A DNA stretch of 64,000 nt. Source: JBAXTZ01 sp037129925. Lineage in GTDB: Bacteria; Bacillota; Negativicutes; JBAXTZ01. Within the stretch, counting starts at the first letter, position 1; each line of letters opens with the position of its first letter. The stretch lies in NCBI GenBank assembly GCA_037129925.1, contig JBAXTZ010000002.1, positions 1 to 64,000 on the forward strand. The letters are read 5' to 3'. Of the stretch, positions 9,116 to 17,580 are shown one piece after another. Under the pieces are notes generated by a model. That model was not told the origin of the DNA, made no database searches, and was given only the letters and a program-made list of their open reading frames with translations. Made by a program: the position numbers and the translations under genes.

Positions 9116-9144
9116 TTGCCAAATGATAATGAGAATGGTATAAT
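9116..9144 (+). promoter_or_regulatory. Promoter of the cbpA-like gene
   Basis: TTGCCA and TATAAT are separated by 17 bases, about 28 bases before the start codon. No CIRCE element is present here, so this chaperone unit is probably regulated differently from groESL. Confidence 0.7.
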
Positions 9145-9171
9145 TGCAAATGATAAAGAGGCGGTGTGATT

Positions 9172-10092
9172 ATGAAATATATTGATTATTATGATACGCT
9201 TGGCGTAAAACGCGGGGCAACGGAAAAAGAAATAAAGAGCGCCTATCGTAAGCTTGCTAAAGAGTTTCATCCCGACAAACACCAAGGCGATAAAAAAAAA
9301 GTAGCTGAAGAAAAGTTCAAGCAATTAAACGAAGCCTACGAAGTGTTGAGTGACAAGGAAAAACGCCAAAAGTATGATTCGTTTGGTGCCAATTGGCAAA
9401 ATGGTCAAGATTTTAATTATGGCGGAGCTGGCGGCGGACAGCAGCCGGGTTTTGGCGGCGGCGATTTTTCCGACTTCTTCAGTCAGTTTTTTGGCGAAGC
9501 CGGACCGGGCGGCGAGCGCAAAGCTCGCGGGCGGCGCTCTGCCAATCCGTTCGAAGGGTTCGGTGGCTTTGGCGGTCAACAGCGTGCGCCCCAGCCGCAG
9601 GACATCAGCGCCGAGCTTGAGCTGAGCGTTGAGGAACTAATAAAAGGTGGTAAACGCAACGTATCGATGCAAACGGATAGCGGGCAAAAAAGCGTCGATA
9701 TAAACATACCCGAGCGGTCAACGCCCGGGTCACAAATCCGCTTAAAGGGGTTGGGAAGCAACGGCGGAGCGCTCATCCTAAAATTGAACGCTCACGATGG
9801 TGGTAAATGGAAGCTCTCCGGCAAGCACGATATCGAAACTGAGCTGATATTGCACCCTGAGCAAGCAGTACTCGGTTGCAAGAAAACGGTAGCGTTGCCC
9901 TCAGGGAAAGTGGAAATCAACGTGCCGGTTGGCGCACGTTATGGTCAGAAATTACGGGTGCGCGGACAAGGCTTTAAGCGTGATGCCAGCGAAAACGGCG
10001 ATGCTTACATCCGGTTAGTTATCGACATTCCGGCAACCATCTCCGAGAAAGAGCGCGAACTTTATAAGAAAATCGCCGAATTGCATAATTAG
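9172..10092 (+). CDS. cbpA: DnaJ-like co-chaperone of the CbpA type
   Basis: The J domain occupies about residues 2-68 with the essential HPD triplet in KEFHPDKH. A Gly/Phe-rich linker follows (about 75-130). The C-terminal substrate-binding beta domains contain DINIPERSTPGSQIRLKG and the VPVGARYGQKLRVRGQGF segment. The four-CxxC zinc-finger domain of classical DnaJ is absent, which places it with CbpA-type proteins. It is expected to stimulate DnaK ATPase. The gene lies just upstream of clpB, so it may feed substrates to a DnaK-ClpB disaggregation pathway. The ATG is chosen over a GTG two codons upstream because of spacing to GAGGCGG. Confidence 0.85.
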   Translation: MKYIDYYDTLGVKRGATEKEIKSAYRKLAKEFHPDKHQGDKKKVAEEKFKQLNEAYEVLSDKEKRQKYDSFGANWQNGQDFNYGGAGGGQQPGFGGGDFSDFFSQFFGEAGPGGERKARGRRSANPFEGFGGFGGQQRAPQPQDISAELELSVEELIKGGKRNVSMQTDSGQKSVDINIPERSTPGSQIRLKGLGSNGGALILKLNAHDGGKWKLSGKHDIETELILHPEQAVLGCKKTVALPSGKVEINVPVGARYGQKLRVRGQGFKRDASENGDAYIRLVIDIPATISEKERELYKKIAELHN

Positions 10093-10151
10093 TCTATAGG
10101 CATCATGGCGATGACCTCCCAAAAATAAAATTTTAAGGTGGTGAAAACTTC

Positions 10152-12725
10152 ATGGACAGCGAGAAATTTACCCAAAAATCTTTAACAGCTATCCAGGCAG
10201 CTCAGCAGACGGCAGCTTTGAATTACAATCAGGAAGTTTTGCCGATACATTTGCTTGCCGCGATCGTCAAGGAAGCCGAGGGGACGACGTTGGCGTTATT
10301 ACAAAGCGCTGGAGTCGATAGCAAAATATTTAATACCCGGATTGCGCAACTACTCAGTAAAATTCCGTCAGTAAAAGGCGGCAACGACCGCTTGAATACC
10401 AGCACGGCGTTGATGAGGGTGTTGGCAAGCGCTGAAAAAATCGCCCACTCGATGAGTGATGACTACGTTAGTGTCGAACATTTGTTGCTGGCGCTAGTCG
10501 ATGACGGCGATAACGAGGTCGTAAAACTATGCCGTGAGTTTGGTTTGATCCGGAACCGCATGGAGAAAGTAATCGCCGACTATCGTGGCGGTCGCAACAT
10601 CAAGACTGATAACCCCGAAGAAGAATTTGAGGTGTTAAAAAAGTACGGTCGAGATTTTACCGAGCTGGCGCGTCAAGGAAAGCTTGATCCGGTCATCGGT
10701 CGTGATGATGAAATTCGCCGGGTAATCGAGATATTATCCCGACGCACCAAAAATAATCCGGTACTGATCGGTGAACCGGGAGTGGGTAAAACGGCGATAG
10801 CTGAGGGATTGGCCAGGCGGATGGTCGCCGGCGACGTTCCTGAGAGCCTGAAAAACAAGATCCTCTACGCTTTGGATATGGGCGCTTTAATTGCCGGCGC
10901 CAAATATCGCGGCGAATTTGAAGAGCGCTTAAAAAATGTCCTAAACGAGATTGCCAAATCTGAAGGCCGGATAATCTTGTTCATTGATGAATTGCATACA
11001 GTAGTTGGCGCTGGCGCAGCCGAAGGCGCGATGGATGCCGGTAATATTTTAAAACCGCTGCTAGCGCGCGGTGAACTCAAGTGTATCGGCGCGACAACAT
11101 TAAATGAATATCGTAAGTATATCGAAAAGGATGCGGCGCTGGAACGACGATTTCAGCCGGTAATGGTCGGCGAACCGAACGTAGAAGATACAGTGTCGAT
11201 TTTGCGGGGATTAAAAGAACGATTTGAAGTACACCATGGCGTGAGAATTCGCGACGGCGCTTTAATTGCCGCGGCAACACTATCCGATCGTTATATTGCC
11301 GATCGGTTTTTGCCGGACAAAGCGATTGACCTGATGGATGAGGCAGCGGCAAAACTTAAGACCGAAATCGAATCAATGCCAACTGAACTCGATGAGAAAT
11401 TGCGCGAATTGATGCAACTGGAAATTGAGGAACAGGCGTTAAAAAAAGAAGATGACGAAGCATCTAAAGACCGGTTGCAAAAACTACAGGAAGAATTGGC
11501 ACAGCTTAAAGCCAATGTCGATGCGTTAAAAGCCCAATGGCAAAATGAAAAACATGCAATTGACCGATTACGGCTGCTAAAAGTCGATATCGAAACGGCA
11601 AAAAATGAAATGGAAACTGCTGAACGCGACGGCGACCTCAATCGCGCTGCGCAACTAAAATATGGTCGCATTCCTGAACTTAACCGAAATTTTGAGGCGG
11701 AAGAGCAACGCTTGACCGGAGCTGAGGCTGGCGGTAGGCTGCTCAAAGAAGAAGTCGATGAAGATGATATCGCCCGGGTTGTCAGTCGCTGGACAGGTGT
11801 GCCGATAACTAAGCTTTTATCCGGTGAGCGCCAGAAACTGCTCGGGTTGGAAGCGGCAATGCATGAGCGGTTAGTCGGTCAGGATGAAGCGGTAATTGCC
11901 GTATCTGAAGCAGTTATTCGCGCTCGTGCCGGAATCAAAGATCCCAATCGCCCAGTCGGCTCATTTATTTTTCTGGGACCGACCGGAGTTGGCAAGACCG
12001 AACTGGCCAAGACCCTTGCTGAACAATTATTTGACGATGAACGCGCGATGATTCGCTTGGACATGAGCGAATATATGGAAAAACATTCAGTAGCGCGACT
12101 CATTGGCGCGCCGCCCGGCTATGTCGGCTACGATGAGGGCGGACAATTAACCGAAGCCGTTCGGCGTCGTCCGTATTGTGTTTTGTTGTTAGATGAAATA
12201 GAAAAAGCGCATGGCGATGTCTTTAATGTGTTGCTACAGATTCTTGATGATGGACGGTTGACGGACAGTAAGGGACGCACAGTGGACTTTAAGAACACAG
12301 TTATCATCATGACTTCAAATATCGGGTCATTTGAGATTTTGAACAGTACCGATTGGGAAAAAACCAAGATTGACGTGCTGGATATCTTAAAGCGGCATTT
12401 TCGACCGGAATTCCTCAATCGGGTTGACGATATCGTGGTGTTTAACAGCTTAACCCAAGCGCAAACCAAAAAAATCGCTGAGATTATGCTAAAAAAACTT
12501 GCCGCCCGGTTAAGTAAACAACTGGGACTAATCTTGACATGGGATGACGAAGCGTTGACCATTCTCGCAGCCGAGGGATTTGATGTACAATTCGGAGCCC
12601 GTCCGTTAAAACGGCTGATTCAACAAAAAGTTGAAACCAGTTTGTCGAAAAAAATCATCAGCGGCGCGGTAAGTGAAGGTGACAGTGTTAAACTTTCCGT
12701 AATAAATGGTGAATTGTCGATATAA
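10152..12725 (+). CDS. clpB: ATP-dependent disaggregase ClpB
   Basis: ClpB extracts polypeptides from aggregates with DnaK. The 857-residue protein has the full plan: two N-terminal Clp repeats (about 1-150) and a first AAA+ module with GEPGVGKTAIAEGLA and FIDELHTVVGAGA. A middle coiled-coil domain, rich in Glu/Lys/Gln, covers about residues 410-525. The second AAA+ module carries GPTGVGKTELAK and LLLDEIEKAH. The coiled coil is diagnostic of ClpB rather than ClpA/ClpC. The ribosome-binding site AAGGTGG is rather far from the ATG. It may be co-transcribed with cbpA and ends at a terminator. Confidence 0.97.
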   Translation: MDSEKFTQKSLTAIQAAQQTAALNYNQEVLPIHLLAAIVKEAEGTTLALLQSAGVDSKIFNTRIAQLLSKIPSVKGGNDRLNTSTALMRVLASAEKIAHSMSDDYVSVEHLLLALVDDGDNEVVKLCREFGLIRNRMEKVIADYRGGRNIKTDNPEEEFEVLKKYGRDFTELARQGKLDPVIGRDDEIRRVIEILSRRTKNNPVLIGEPGVGKTAIAEGLARRMVAGDVPESLKNKILYALDMGALIAGAKYRGEFEERLKNVLNEIAKSEGRIILFIDELHTVVGAGAAEGAMDAGNILKPLLARGELKCIGATTLNEYRKYIEKDAALERRFQPVMVGEPNVEDTVSILRGLKERFEVHHGVRIRDGALIAAATLSDRYIADRFLPDKAIDLMDEAAAKLKTEIESMPTELDEKLRELMQLEIEEQALKKEDDEASKDRLQKLQEELAQLKANVDALKAQWQNEKHAIDRLRLLKVDIETAKNEMETAERDGDLNRAAQLKYGRIPELNRNFEAEEQRLTGAEAGGRLLKEEVDEDDIARVVSRWTGVPITKLLSGERQKLLGLEAAMHERLVGQDEAVIAVSEAVIRARAGIKDPNRPVGSFIFLGPTGVGKTELAKTLAEQLFDDERAMIRLDMSEYMEKHSVARLIGAPPGYVGYDEGGQLTEAVRRRPYCVLLLDEIEKAHGDVFNVLLQILDDGRLTDSKGRTVDFKNTVIIMTSNIGSFEILNSTDWEKTKIDVLDILKRHFRPEFLNRVDDIVVFNSLTQAQTKKIAEIMLKKLAARLSKQLGLILTWDDEALTILAAEGFDVQFGARPLKRLIQQKVETSLSKKIISGAVSEGDSVKLSVINGELSI

Positions 12726-12730
12726 ATATA

Positions 12731-12757
12731 AACGCCCGGAGCTACGGGCGTTTTTTT
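12731..12757 (+). terminator. Intrinsic terminator of clpB
   Basis: Stem AACGCCCG with CGGGCGTT, six-base loop, then a T7 run. Confidence 0.9.
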
Positions 12758-12758
12758 A

Positions 12759-12787
12759 TTGCTCAAACGCCAGGAAGAATGTAAAAT
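12759..12787 (+). promoter_or_regulatory. Promoter of the DUF4870-like/PPK2 operon
   Basis: TTGCTC and TAAAAT are separated by 17 bases, directly after the clpB terminator and before the next start codon. Confidence 0.5.
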
Positions 12788-12830
12788 ATTGGTTGTATGT
12801 ATTGAGAGAAATAGCAGGAGGCAAATAGTT

Positions 12831-13193
12831 GTGGACGAAATCGTACTGCTCGACGGCAAACAAAAATTTTTGGTTGTCTTGGCGCATTTGTCATATTTTT
12901 TTGGCGGTATCGGTTTCATTATGGCGCCGTTGATTATCTACTTATTGTGGGATAATGATGAATTTGTGCGGTTTAATGCCAAACAAGCGTTAGTGGCACA
13001 TATTGTACTGGCCGCTTTGGCATTGATCAGCGGTTTATTGTGTTTCGTTCTGGTAGGATTTCTGTTATTGCCAGTTTTGGCAGTCTTTGCAGTAGTGTTT
13101 TTTGTCAGTTCGATCGTGGCAACGGTTAAGAGTTACAAAGGCGAATATTATCGTTACCCGTTTATTCAGTATTTTGTCCGGTTATTTGATTGA
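12831..13193 (+). CDS. Small membrane protein, DUF4870-like
   Basis: The 120-residue protein has an N-terminal LAHLSYFFGGIGFIMAPLIIYLLW segment (given in part), a DNDEFVRFNAKQAL motif, and two further hydrophobic stretches ending near residue 100. The pattern of an early helix, a (R)FNAKQAL turn and a hydrophobic pair is that of the DUF4870 family, which has no known biochemical role. A GTG start with AGGAGG nine bases upstream is used in preference to a longer frame that would overlap the promoter. It is followed after nine bases by the PPK2 gene, so the two probably share a transcript. Confidence 0.75.
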   Translation: MDEIVLLDGKQKFLVVLAHLSYFFGGIGFIMAPLIIYLLWDNDEFVRFNAKQALVAHIVLAALALISGLLCFVLVGFLLLPVLAVFAVVFFVSSIVATVKSYKGEYYRYPFIQYFVRLFD

Positions 13194-13202
13194 GGAGGGG
13201 AA

Positions 13203-14678
13203 ATGCTTTCAAAAATTGATCTGTCGTTGACCATGTCTAAAGATGATTATAAAAATGAGATTAAGCAACTCGGCTTGGAATTGGGCGAATTGCAGCGTGA
13301 GCTTAAAGACCTGAAAATTCCGGTTGCAGTTATTTTTGAAGGCTGGAACGCTGCCGGAAAAGGAACAATGTTAAACCGGGTGCTACAAAGTATGGACGCC
13401 CGTGGTTTCAATGTCCAAAATATTAAAGCGCAATTGACTGAAGATGAATATTTTCGACCGTTCTTGTGGCGGTTTTGGCGCAAATTACCCGAACGGGGCA
13501 AGATAACTTTTTTTGACCGCAGTTGGTATCGCCGGGTTACGAATGAGCGAATTGATCAATTAGTCGGCGAGTGGACAACGGCTTATAATGAAATAAACAA
13601 TTTTGAAAAACTCCAGACCGACGGTGGGATGGTTTTGATAAAGTTGTTTTTACATATCAGCAAAAAAACGCAAAAGAAACGCTTTGAAGAAATTCAAAAG
13701 AACACCTCGGAAACATGGCGGGTGACCGAGGAAGATTGGCGGCACCACCGTCAATACGATGAATACGTCCGCGTGTATGATGAAATGTTCGCCAAAACCG
13801 ACACGCAGCACGCCCAGTGGACGATAATTGAAGCCGAAGATGAGCGCTACGCGACTATAAAAATATTCAAAACTCTGAAAAACACCTTCCAGCGGCGTAT
13901 CGAACAAGAAAAACAGCGGTTGGCAAATCCGCCTCACAAGGATGCCGGAATTGCTACGACCAATGTTGCTTCGATGGTCGACCGGATGAATTTAAAGCTG
14001 GACATCAGCAAAGATGATTACAAAAAAGAGATGCGCGAGTTACAAATAAAGTTGCGCGAATATCAACATGAGTTGTTTATCAAACGGGTGCCGGTGGTTG
14101 TAGCCTTTGAGGGCTGGGATGCTGCTGGTAAGGGTGGGGTAATTAAACGGTTGTGTGAGAACCTCGACCCGCGCGGCTATGATGTCAATCCGGTTGCCGC
14201 GCCGAACGATGTCGAAAAGGCTCACCATTATCTGTGGCGGTTTTGGCAACCGTTTCCCAAGGCCGGACATCTGGCGGTGTTCGACCGCACTTGGTACGGG
14301 CGGGTAATGGTCGAGCGAGTTGAAGGTTTTTGCAGCGAAGCAGAATGGCGGCGGGCTTATTCGGAAATTAACGATATGGAGCTGCAATGGTCGACGTTTG
14401 GAACGATCGTTTTTAAATTCTGGATGCAAATTGATCGCGACGAGCAACTTCGGCGCTTTCGGGCCAGAGAAATTGATGTTTATAAGATGGCAAAAATCAC
14501 TGATGAAGATTGGCGCAACCGCGAAAAATGGGATTCATACAAAATTGCCTTAGATGAAATGGTTGTGCGCACTGATACCAGCTACGCCCCATGGACATTA
14601 GTGGAGGCCAATTCCAAGTTGTTTGCCCGCATCAAAGTGTTGCGGACGATGGTGGATCGATTTAAACAATTACTATAA
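13203..14678 (+). CDS. pap: Two-domain PPK2 kinase (polyphosphate:AMP phosphotransferase)
   Basis: The 491-residue product is a tandem of two PPK2 domains (about 1-240 and 262-491). Each has a Walker A-like loop (FEGWNAAGKGT near residue 47 and FEGWDAAGKGG near 304) and a lid/Walker B region (FFDRSWYRRV and VFDRTWYGRV). Tandem PPK2 proteins of this length are the class II type known to phosphorylate AMP to ADP with polyphosphate as donor. That assignment is by family and was not tested. Differences between the two loops (T versus G after K-G) fit the view that only the C-terminal half is fully catalytic. It lies between the DUF4870-like gene and a transpeptidase gene. Confidence 0.85.
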   Translation: MLSKIDLSLTMSKDDYKNEIKQLGLELGELQRELKDLKIPVAVIFEGWNAAGKGTMLNRVLQSMDARGFNVQNIKAQLTEDEYFRPFLWRFWRKLPERGKITFFDRSWYRRVTNERIDQLVGEWTTAYNEINNFEKLQTDGGMVLIKLFLHISKKTQKKRFEEIQKNTSETWRVTEEDWRHHRQYDEYVRVYDEMFAKTDTQHAQWTIIEAEDERYATIKIFKTLKNTFQRRIEQEKQRLANPPHKDAGIATTNVASMVDRMNLKLDISKDDYKKEMRELQIKLREYQHELFIKRVPVVVAFEGWDAAGKGGVIKRLCENLDPRGYDVNPVAAPNDVEKAHHYLWRFWQPFPKAGHLAVFDRTWYGRVMVERVEGFCSEAEWRRAYSEINDMELQWSTFGTIVFKFWMQIDRDEQLRRFRAREIDVYKMAKITDEDWRNREKWDSYKIALDEMVVRTDTSYAPWTLVEANSKLFARIKVLRTMVDRFKQLL

Positions 14679-14687
14679 GGAGCCTAT

Positions 14688-16673
14688 GTGACGAAATATC
14701 TGCGTTCGATGAACAATCGCACCAAACTGCTATTTATTTGTTTACTAATATTCGTAGTCGTGATTATCGGACGATTGGCGTATTTGCAAATTATCCGCGG
14801 CGGCTATTTGACCGACAGATTATACGGCCAAGTTCGTGACCTTTTGGATGTTAAAAATCCGCGCGGGGGAATATTTGACGCGAATGGCAAGGAGTTGGCG
14901 GTCAGTTTGATGACTAAATCGCTGTACGCCAACTGCTATGAATTAAAGCGCATCAAGAATTTCGACGCCGATAAGATGGCAAAGGATTTAGGAAAAATAT
15001 TAAACAAAGATCCCAAAAACTTAAAAGCGCTGTTGACATCCGATAAAGGCTTTATTTGGATTGAACGGGCGCTGGACAACAGTATTTATCTCGAAGTCGA
15101 AAATTATATGAAAACAAATAAAATCTACGACTACTGCGGGTTGTACTTCATCGAAGAGAGCAAACGTTATTATCCTAATGACAGCTTGGCTGCCCAAGTG
15201 CTGGGTTTTGTGGGAATTGACGATGACGGACTTGCCGGGTTGGAATATCAGTTTGATGATGTGCTCAAGGGCGAAATTAGCCAGCAGAGAGTTTCGACCG
15301 ACCAGCGCGGCACACCGATTCTTGGTTCGACGATTGATTACGAGCCGTTAAAGCAAGGCAAAAAAATCTTTTTGACGCTTGATTCCAAGATGCAGTTCGT
15401 TGTTGAACAAGCGATGGACAAGTCACTGGCGGCAACTAAAGCAACGGCAATGGCAGTAATAATCATGGATCCAATCAATGGTGAAATATTGGCAATGGCC
15501 AGTCGTCCGACTTTCAATCCCAATTTGTTCTCCAAAGCCACGCAACAGCAATTGCTAAACCGGGTAACCGGAATGGTATATGAACCGGGTTCGACATTCA
15601 AACCGTTAATTACCGCAGCCGCTCTGAACGAAGGATTATTGAAACCGACCGAAATGTTCAGCGACAGCGGTCATATTACGATTGACGGCAGAACTTTGCA
15701 AAACTGGGACAGCGGCAGCTGGGGCGAAATGAATTTTATTCGGGCATTTGGCCAGTCGATTAATACGATCTTTGTCCAGGTTGGACAACGGGTTGGACGG
15801 CAGCGGGCAGCAAGTTACGTGGACAAATTCGGTTTTGGTAAAAAAACCGGTGTTGATTTACCGGGCGAAGAGCAGGGAATTCTGTTTGATTTAAAAGATA
15901 TGACCAATTCGGATTTGGCGAGTATCTCTATCGGTCAGGGCATGGCGGTAACCCCGATTCAATTGATAACCGCAACCGCGGCGATGTGTAATGGTGGTAC
16001 TACTATCAAGCCGCATATTGTCAAAAAAATATTGAATGGCGATGGCAGCGTTTTTCGCGAAGAGCAGACATTTACCGGTACGAAAATTCTTAATAATGAA
16101 GCAGCGCAGGGAATGGCGTTGCTGTTCGAAAAAGACGTTTCCGAGGGCGGTGGATCGAAAGCCGCTGTTTCCGGCTATCACTTTGGCGGCAAGACCGGTA
16201 CTGCAGAAAAATTGGCAATAACCGGCGGTTATGCCAGCGGTCATTACATTTCCTCGTTCGTTGGTTTTGGCCCGGTCGAGAGTCCGAAATATATAGGCTT
16301 GATAGTAATTGACGACCCCCAGGGGGTATATTACGGCGGGCAAATTTCCGCGCCGGTTTTCGCAGAAATCATGACCCAAGTCATGCGCTATAGCGGTGTG
16401 GCACAAAATGTGCCAACCAAGAAAACCGATATTCCGCAACGAAAATCAGCATCAACAAGCAATCAGGCCAATGCTGCAGCGCCAAGAATAATTCCGCCGG
16501 GGAAAATATTAGTTCCCAATGTAGTCGGTGCGACAATTCGTGCCGCCGGTGAACAAGTTACCAAGACTGGGTTGAATTTCGCGGTGAGCGGCAGCGGTTT
16601 TGTTGTCAGCCAGAGCATTCCGGCGTTTACAATCGTCGACAAAGGTACATTAATCACAGTAGTCGCGAAATAA
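14688..16673 (+). CDS. Class B penicillin-binding protein, SpoVD/FtsI-like, with PASTA domain
   Basis: The 661-residue protein is a peptidoglycan transpeptidase anchored by one N-terminal helix (about residues 15-33). A dimerisation domain follows (RGGIFDANGKELAVS). The catalytic domain has S302 in GSTFKP, S357-x-N359 and K502 in FGGKTGTAEK. A single PASTA domain closes the protein (VPNVVGATIRAAGEQV). The C-terminal PASTA favours the SpoVD-like subgroup over FtsI proper, although sporulation cannot be inferred from this gene alone. It starts with GTG after AAGGAG and sits ten bases after the PPK2 gene, away from the usual mur/fts cluster. Confidence 0.88.
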   Translation: MTKYLRSMNNRTKLLFICLLIFVVVIIGRLAYLQIIRGGYLTDRLYGQVRDLLDVKNPRGGIFDANGKELAVSLMTKSLYANCYELKRIKNFDADKMAKDLGKILNKDPKNLKALLTSDKGFIWIERALDNSIYLEVENYMKTNKIYDYCGLYFIEESKRYYPNDSLAAQVLGFVGIDDDGLAGLEYQFDDVLKGEISQQRVSTDQRGTPILGSTIDYEPLKQGKKIFLTLDSKMQFVVEQAMDKSLAATKATAMAVIIMDPINGEILAMASRPTFNPNLFSKATQQQLLNRVTGMVYEPGSTFKPLITAAALNEGLLKPTEMFSDSGHITIDGRTLQNWDSGSWGEMNFIRAFGQSINTIFVQVGQRVGRQRAASYVDKFGFGKKTGVDLPGEEQGILFDLKDMTNSDLASISIGQGMAVTPIQLITATAAMCNGGTTIKPHIVKKILNGDGSVFREEQTFTGTKILNNEAAQGMALLFEKDVSEGGGSKAAVSGYHFGGKTGTAEKLAITGGYASGHYISSFVGFGPVESPKYIGLIVIDDPQGVYYGGQISAPVFAEIMTQVMRYSGVAQNVPTKKTDIPQRKSASTSNQANAAAPRIIPPGKILVPNVVGATIRAAGEQVTKTGLNFAVSGSGFVVSQSIPAFTIVDKGTLITVVAK

Positions 16674-16689
16674 ACTAAAAGGAGGAGTC

Positions 16690-17034
16690 ATGTCTGAATG
16701 TATTTTTTGCAAAATGATTAACAAGACAATCCCGATAACGCCAATCTACGAGGATGAATTAGTTTTGGCGTTCCACGATATTAATCCGGTAGCGCCGGTG
16801 CACGTCCTGATTATTCCGAAAAAACACATAATCAGCATGTCAGACATGACCGACGACGACAGCCAATATCTCTGCGCATTGGCGAAAGCGGCGCGAATGA
16901 TCGCCAAGCAACTGGATATTGACCAGTCCGGATTCAGAATAGTCGCCAATGCCAACGACGACGGCGGTCAGACCGTGCATCATCTCCACTGGCACGTTTT
17001 GGGCGGGCGGAGAATGAAGTGGCCGCCGGGGTAG
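16690..17034 (+). CDS. hinT: HIT family nucleotide-binding hydrolase
   Basis: The 114-residue HIT-fold protein opens with CIFCKMINKTIP and ends with the histidine triad HHLHWHVLGG. It also has VHVLIIPKKH in the middle. Family members hydrolyse adenosine phosphoramidates such as AMP-lysine conjugates. The gene is joined to the transpeptidase gene by a 16-base gap holding GGAGGAG. No terminator was recognised after it before the rpsO promoter. Confidence 0.92.
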   Translation: MSECIFCKMINKTIPITPIYEDELVLAFHDINPVAPVHVLIIPKKHIISMSDMTDDDSQYLCALAKAARMIAKQLDIDQSGFRIVANANDDGGQTVHHLHWHVLGGRRMKWPPG

Positions 17035-17057
17035 TCAAAATCAAAAATCAAAATCAT

Positions 17058-17086
17058 TTGCCAACCACTTCAAAATGTGCTAGAAT
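17058..17086 (+). promoter_or_regulatory. Promoter of rpsO
   Basis: TTGCCA and TAGAAT with 17-base spacing. The roughly 85-base leader that follows contains GCCG/CGGC complementarity and may host S15 autoregulation, but I do not recognise a known leader class. Confidence 0.6.
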
Positions 17087-17175
17087 ACACTAGTCTAAAC
17101 GCTTGCTCAGTTTGCCGACACCTCGACGGCTTACTTGGCTACGCGAATGAAACTAATTAATTTGGAGGAACACCT

Positions 17176-17442
17176 GTGTTAACTACCGAGAAAAAACAAG
17201 TCATCATGACTGAACATGCCCGTCACGTTGGTGATACCGGATCGCCGGAAGTACAGATTGCTATGCTTACCGAGCGGATTACTTATCTTACTGAGCATCT
17301 GAAAACTCATAAAAAGGACCATCACAGCCGTCGCGGTTTGCTGAAAATGGTTGGTCGTCGGCGTAATTTATTAAATTACCTCAAAGAGACCGCTCTAGAA
17401 CGTTACCGCGCGATTCTTGAGAAGCTCAACTTACGCAAATAA
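17176..17442 (+). CDS. rpsO: Ribosomal protein S15
   Basis: The 88-residue length and the sequence HVGDTGSPEVQIAMLTERI, then HKKDHHSRRGLLKMVGRRR, are typical of S15, a primary binder of 16S rRNA in the 30S platform. A GTG start follows GGAGG. It is placed just upstream of pnp, the conserved bacterial pairing, with a terminator between them that could limit read-through. Confidence 0.97.
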   Translation: MLTTEKKQVIMTEHARHVGDTGSPEVQIAMLTERITYLTEHLKTHKKDHHSRRGLLKMVGRRRNLLNYLKETALERYRAILEKLNLRK

Positions 17443-17444
17443 TC

Positions 17445-17473
17445 AAAGCGGGGATATTTCCCCGCTTTTTTAT
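17445..17473 (+). terminator. Intrinsic terminator of rpsO
   Basis: Stem AAAGCGGGG with CCCCGCTTT, loop ATATTT-like, then a T-run. Confidence 0.9.
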
Positions 17474-17497
17474 TAATATTTCGCAAATGATTGGGTG

Positions 17498-17542
17498 TTG
17501 GATTTTGGAGGGAACAAGCTAATTGTTTCGTCCAAAGTCCAA
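17498..17542 (+). promoter_or_regulatory. Long hairpin in the pnp leader
   Basis: TTGGATTTTGGA (17498-17509) pairs with TCCAAAGTCCAA (17531-17542) with one G-U pair. Inside it, GAACAA pairs with TTGTTT, giving one extended rod about 20 bp long. It lies 38 bases before the pnp start. A double-stranded element here is where RNase III-dependent autoregulation acts on pnp in enterobacteria; a similar role is only inferred. Confidence 0.6.
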
Positions 17543-17580
17543 TAACAACTCGATTTATTTGTAGAAAATCAGGAGGATCC

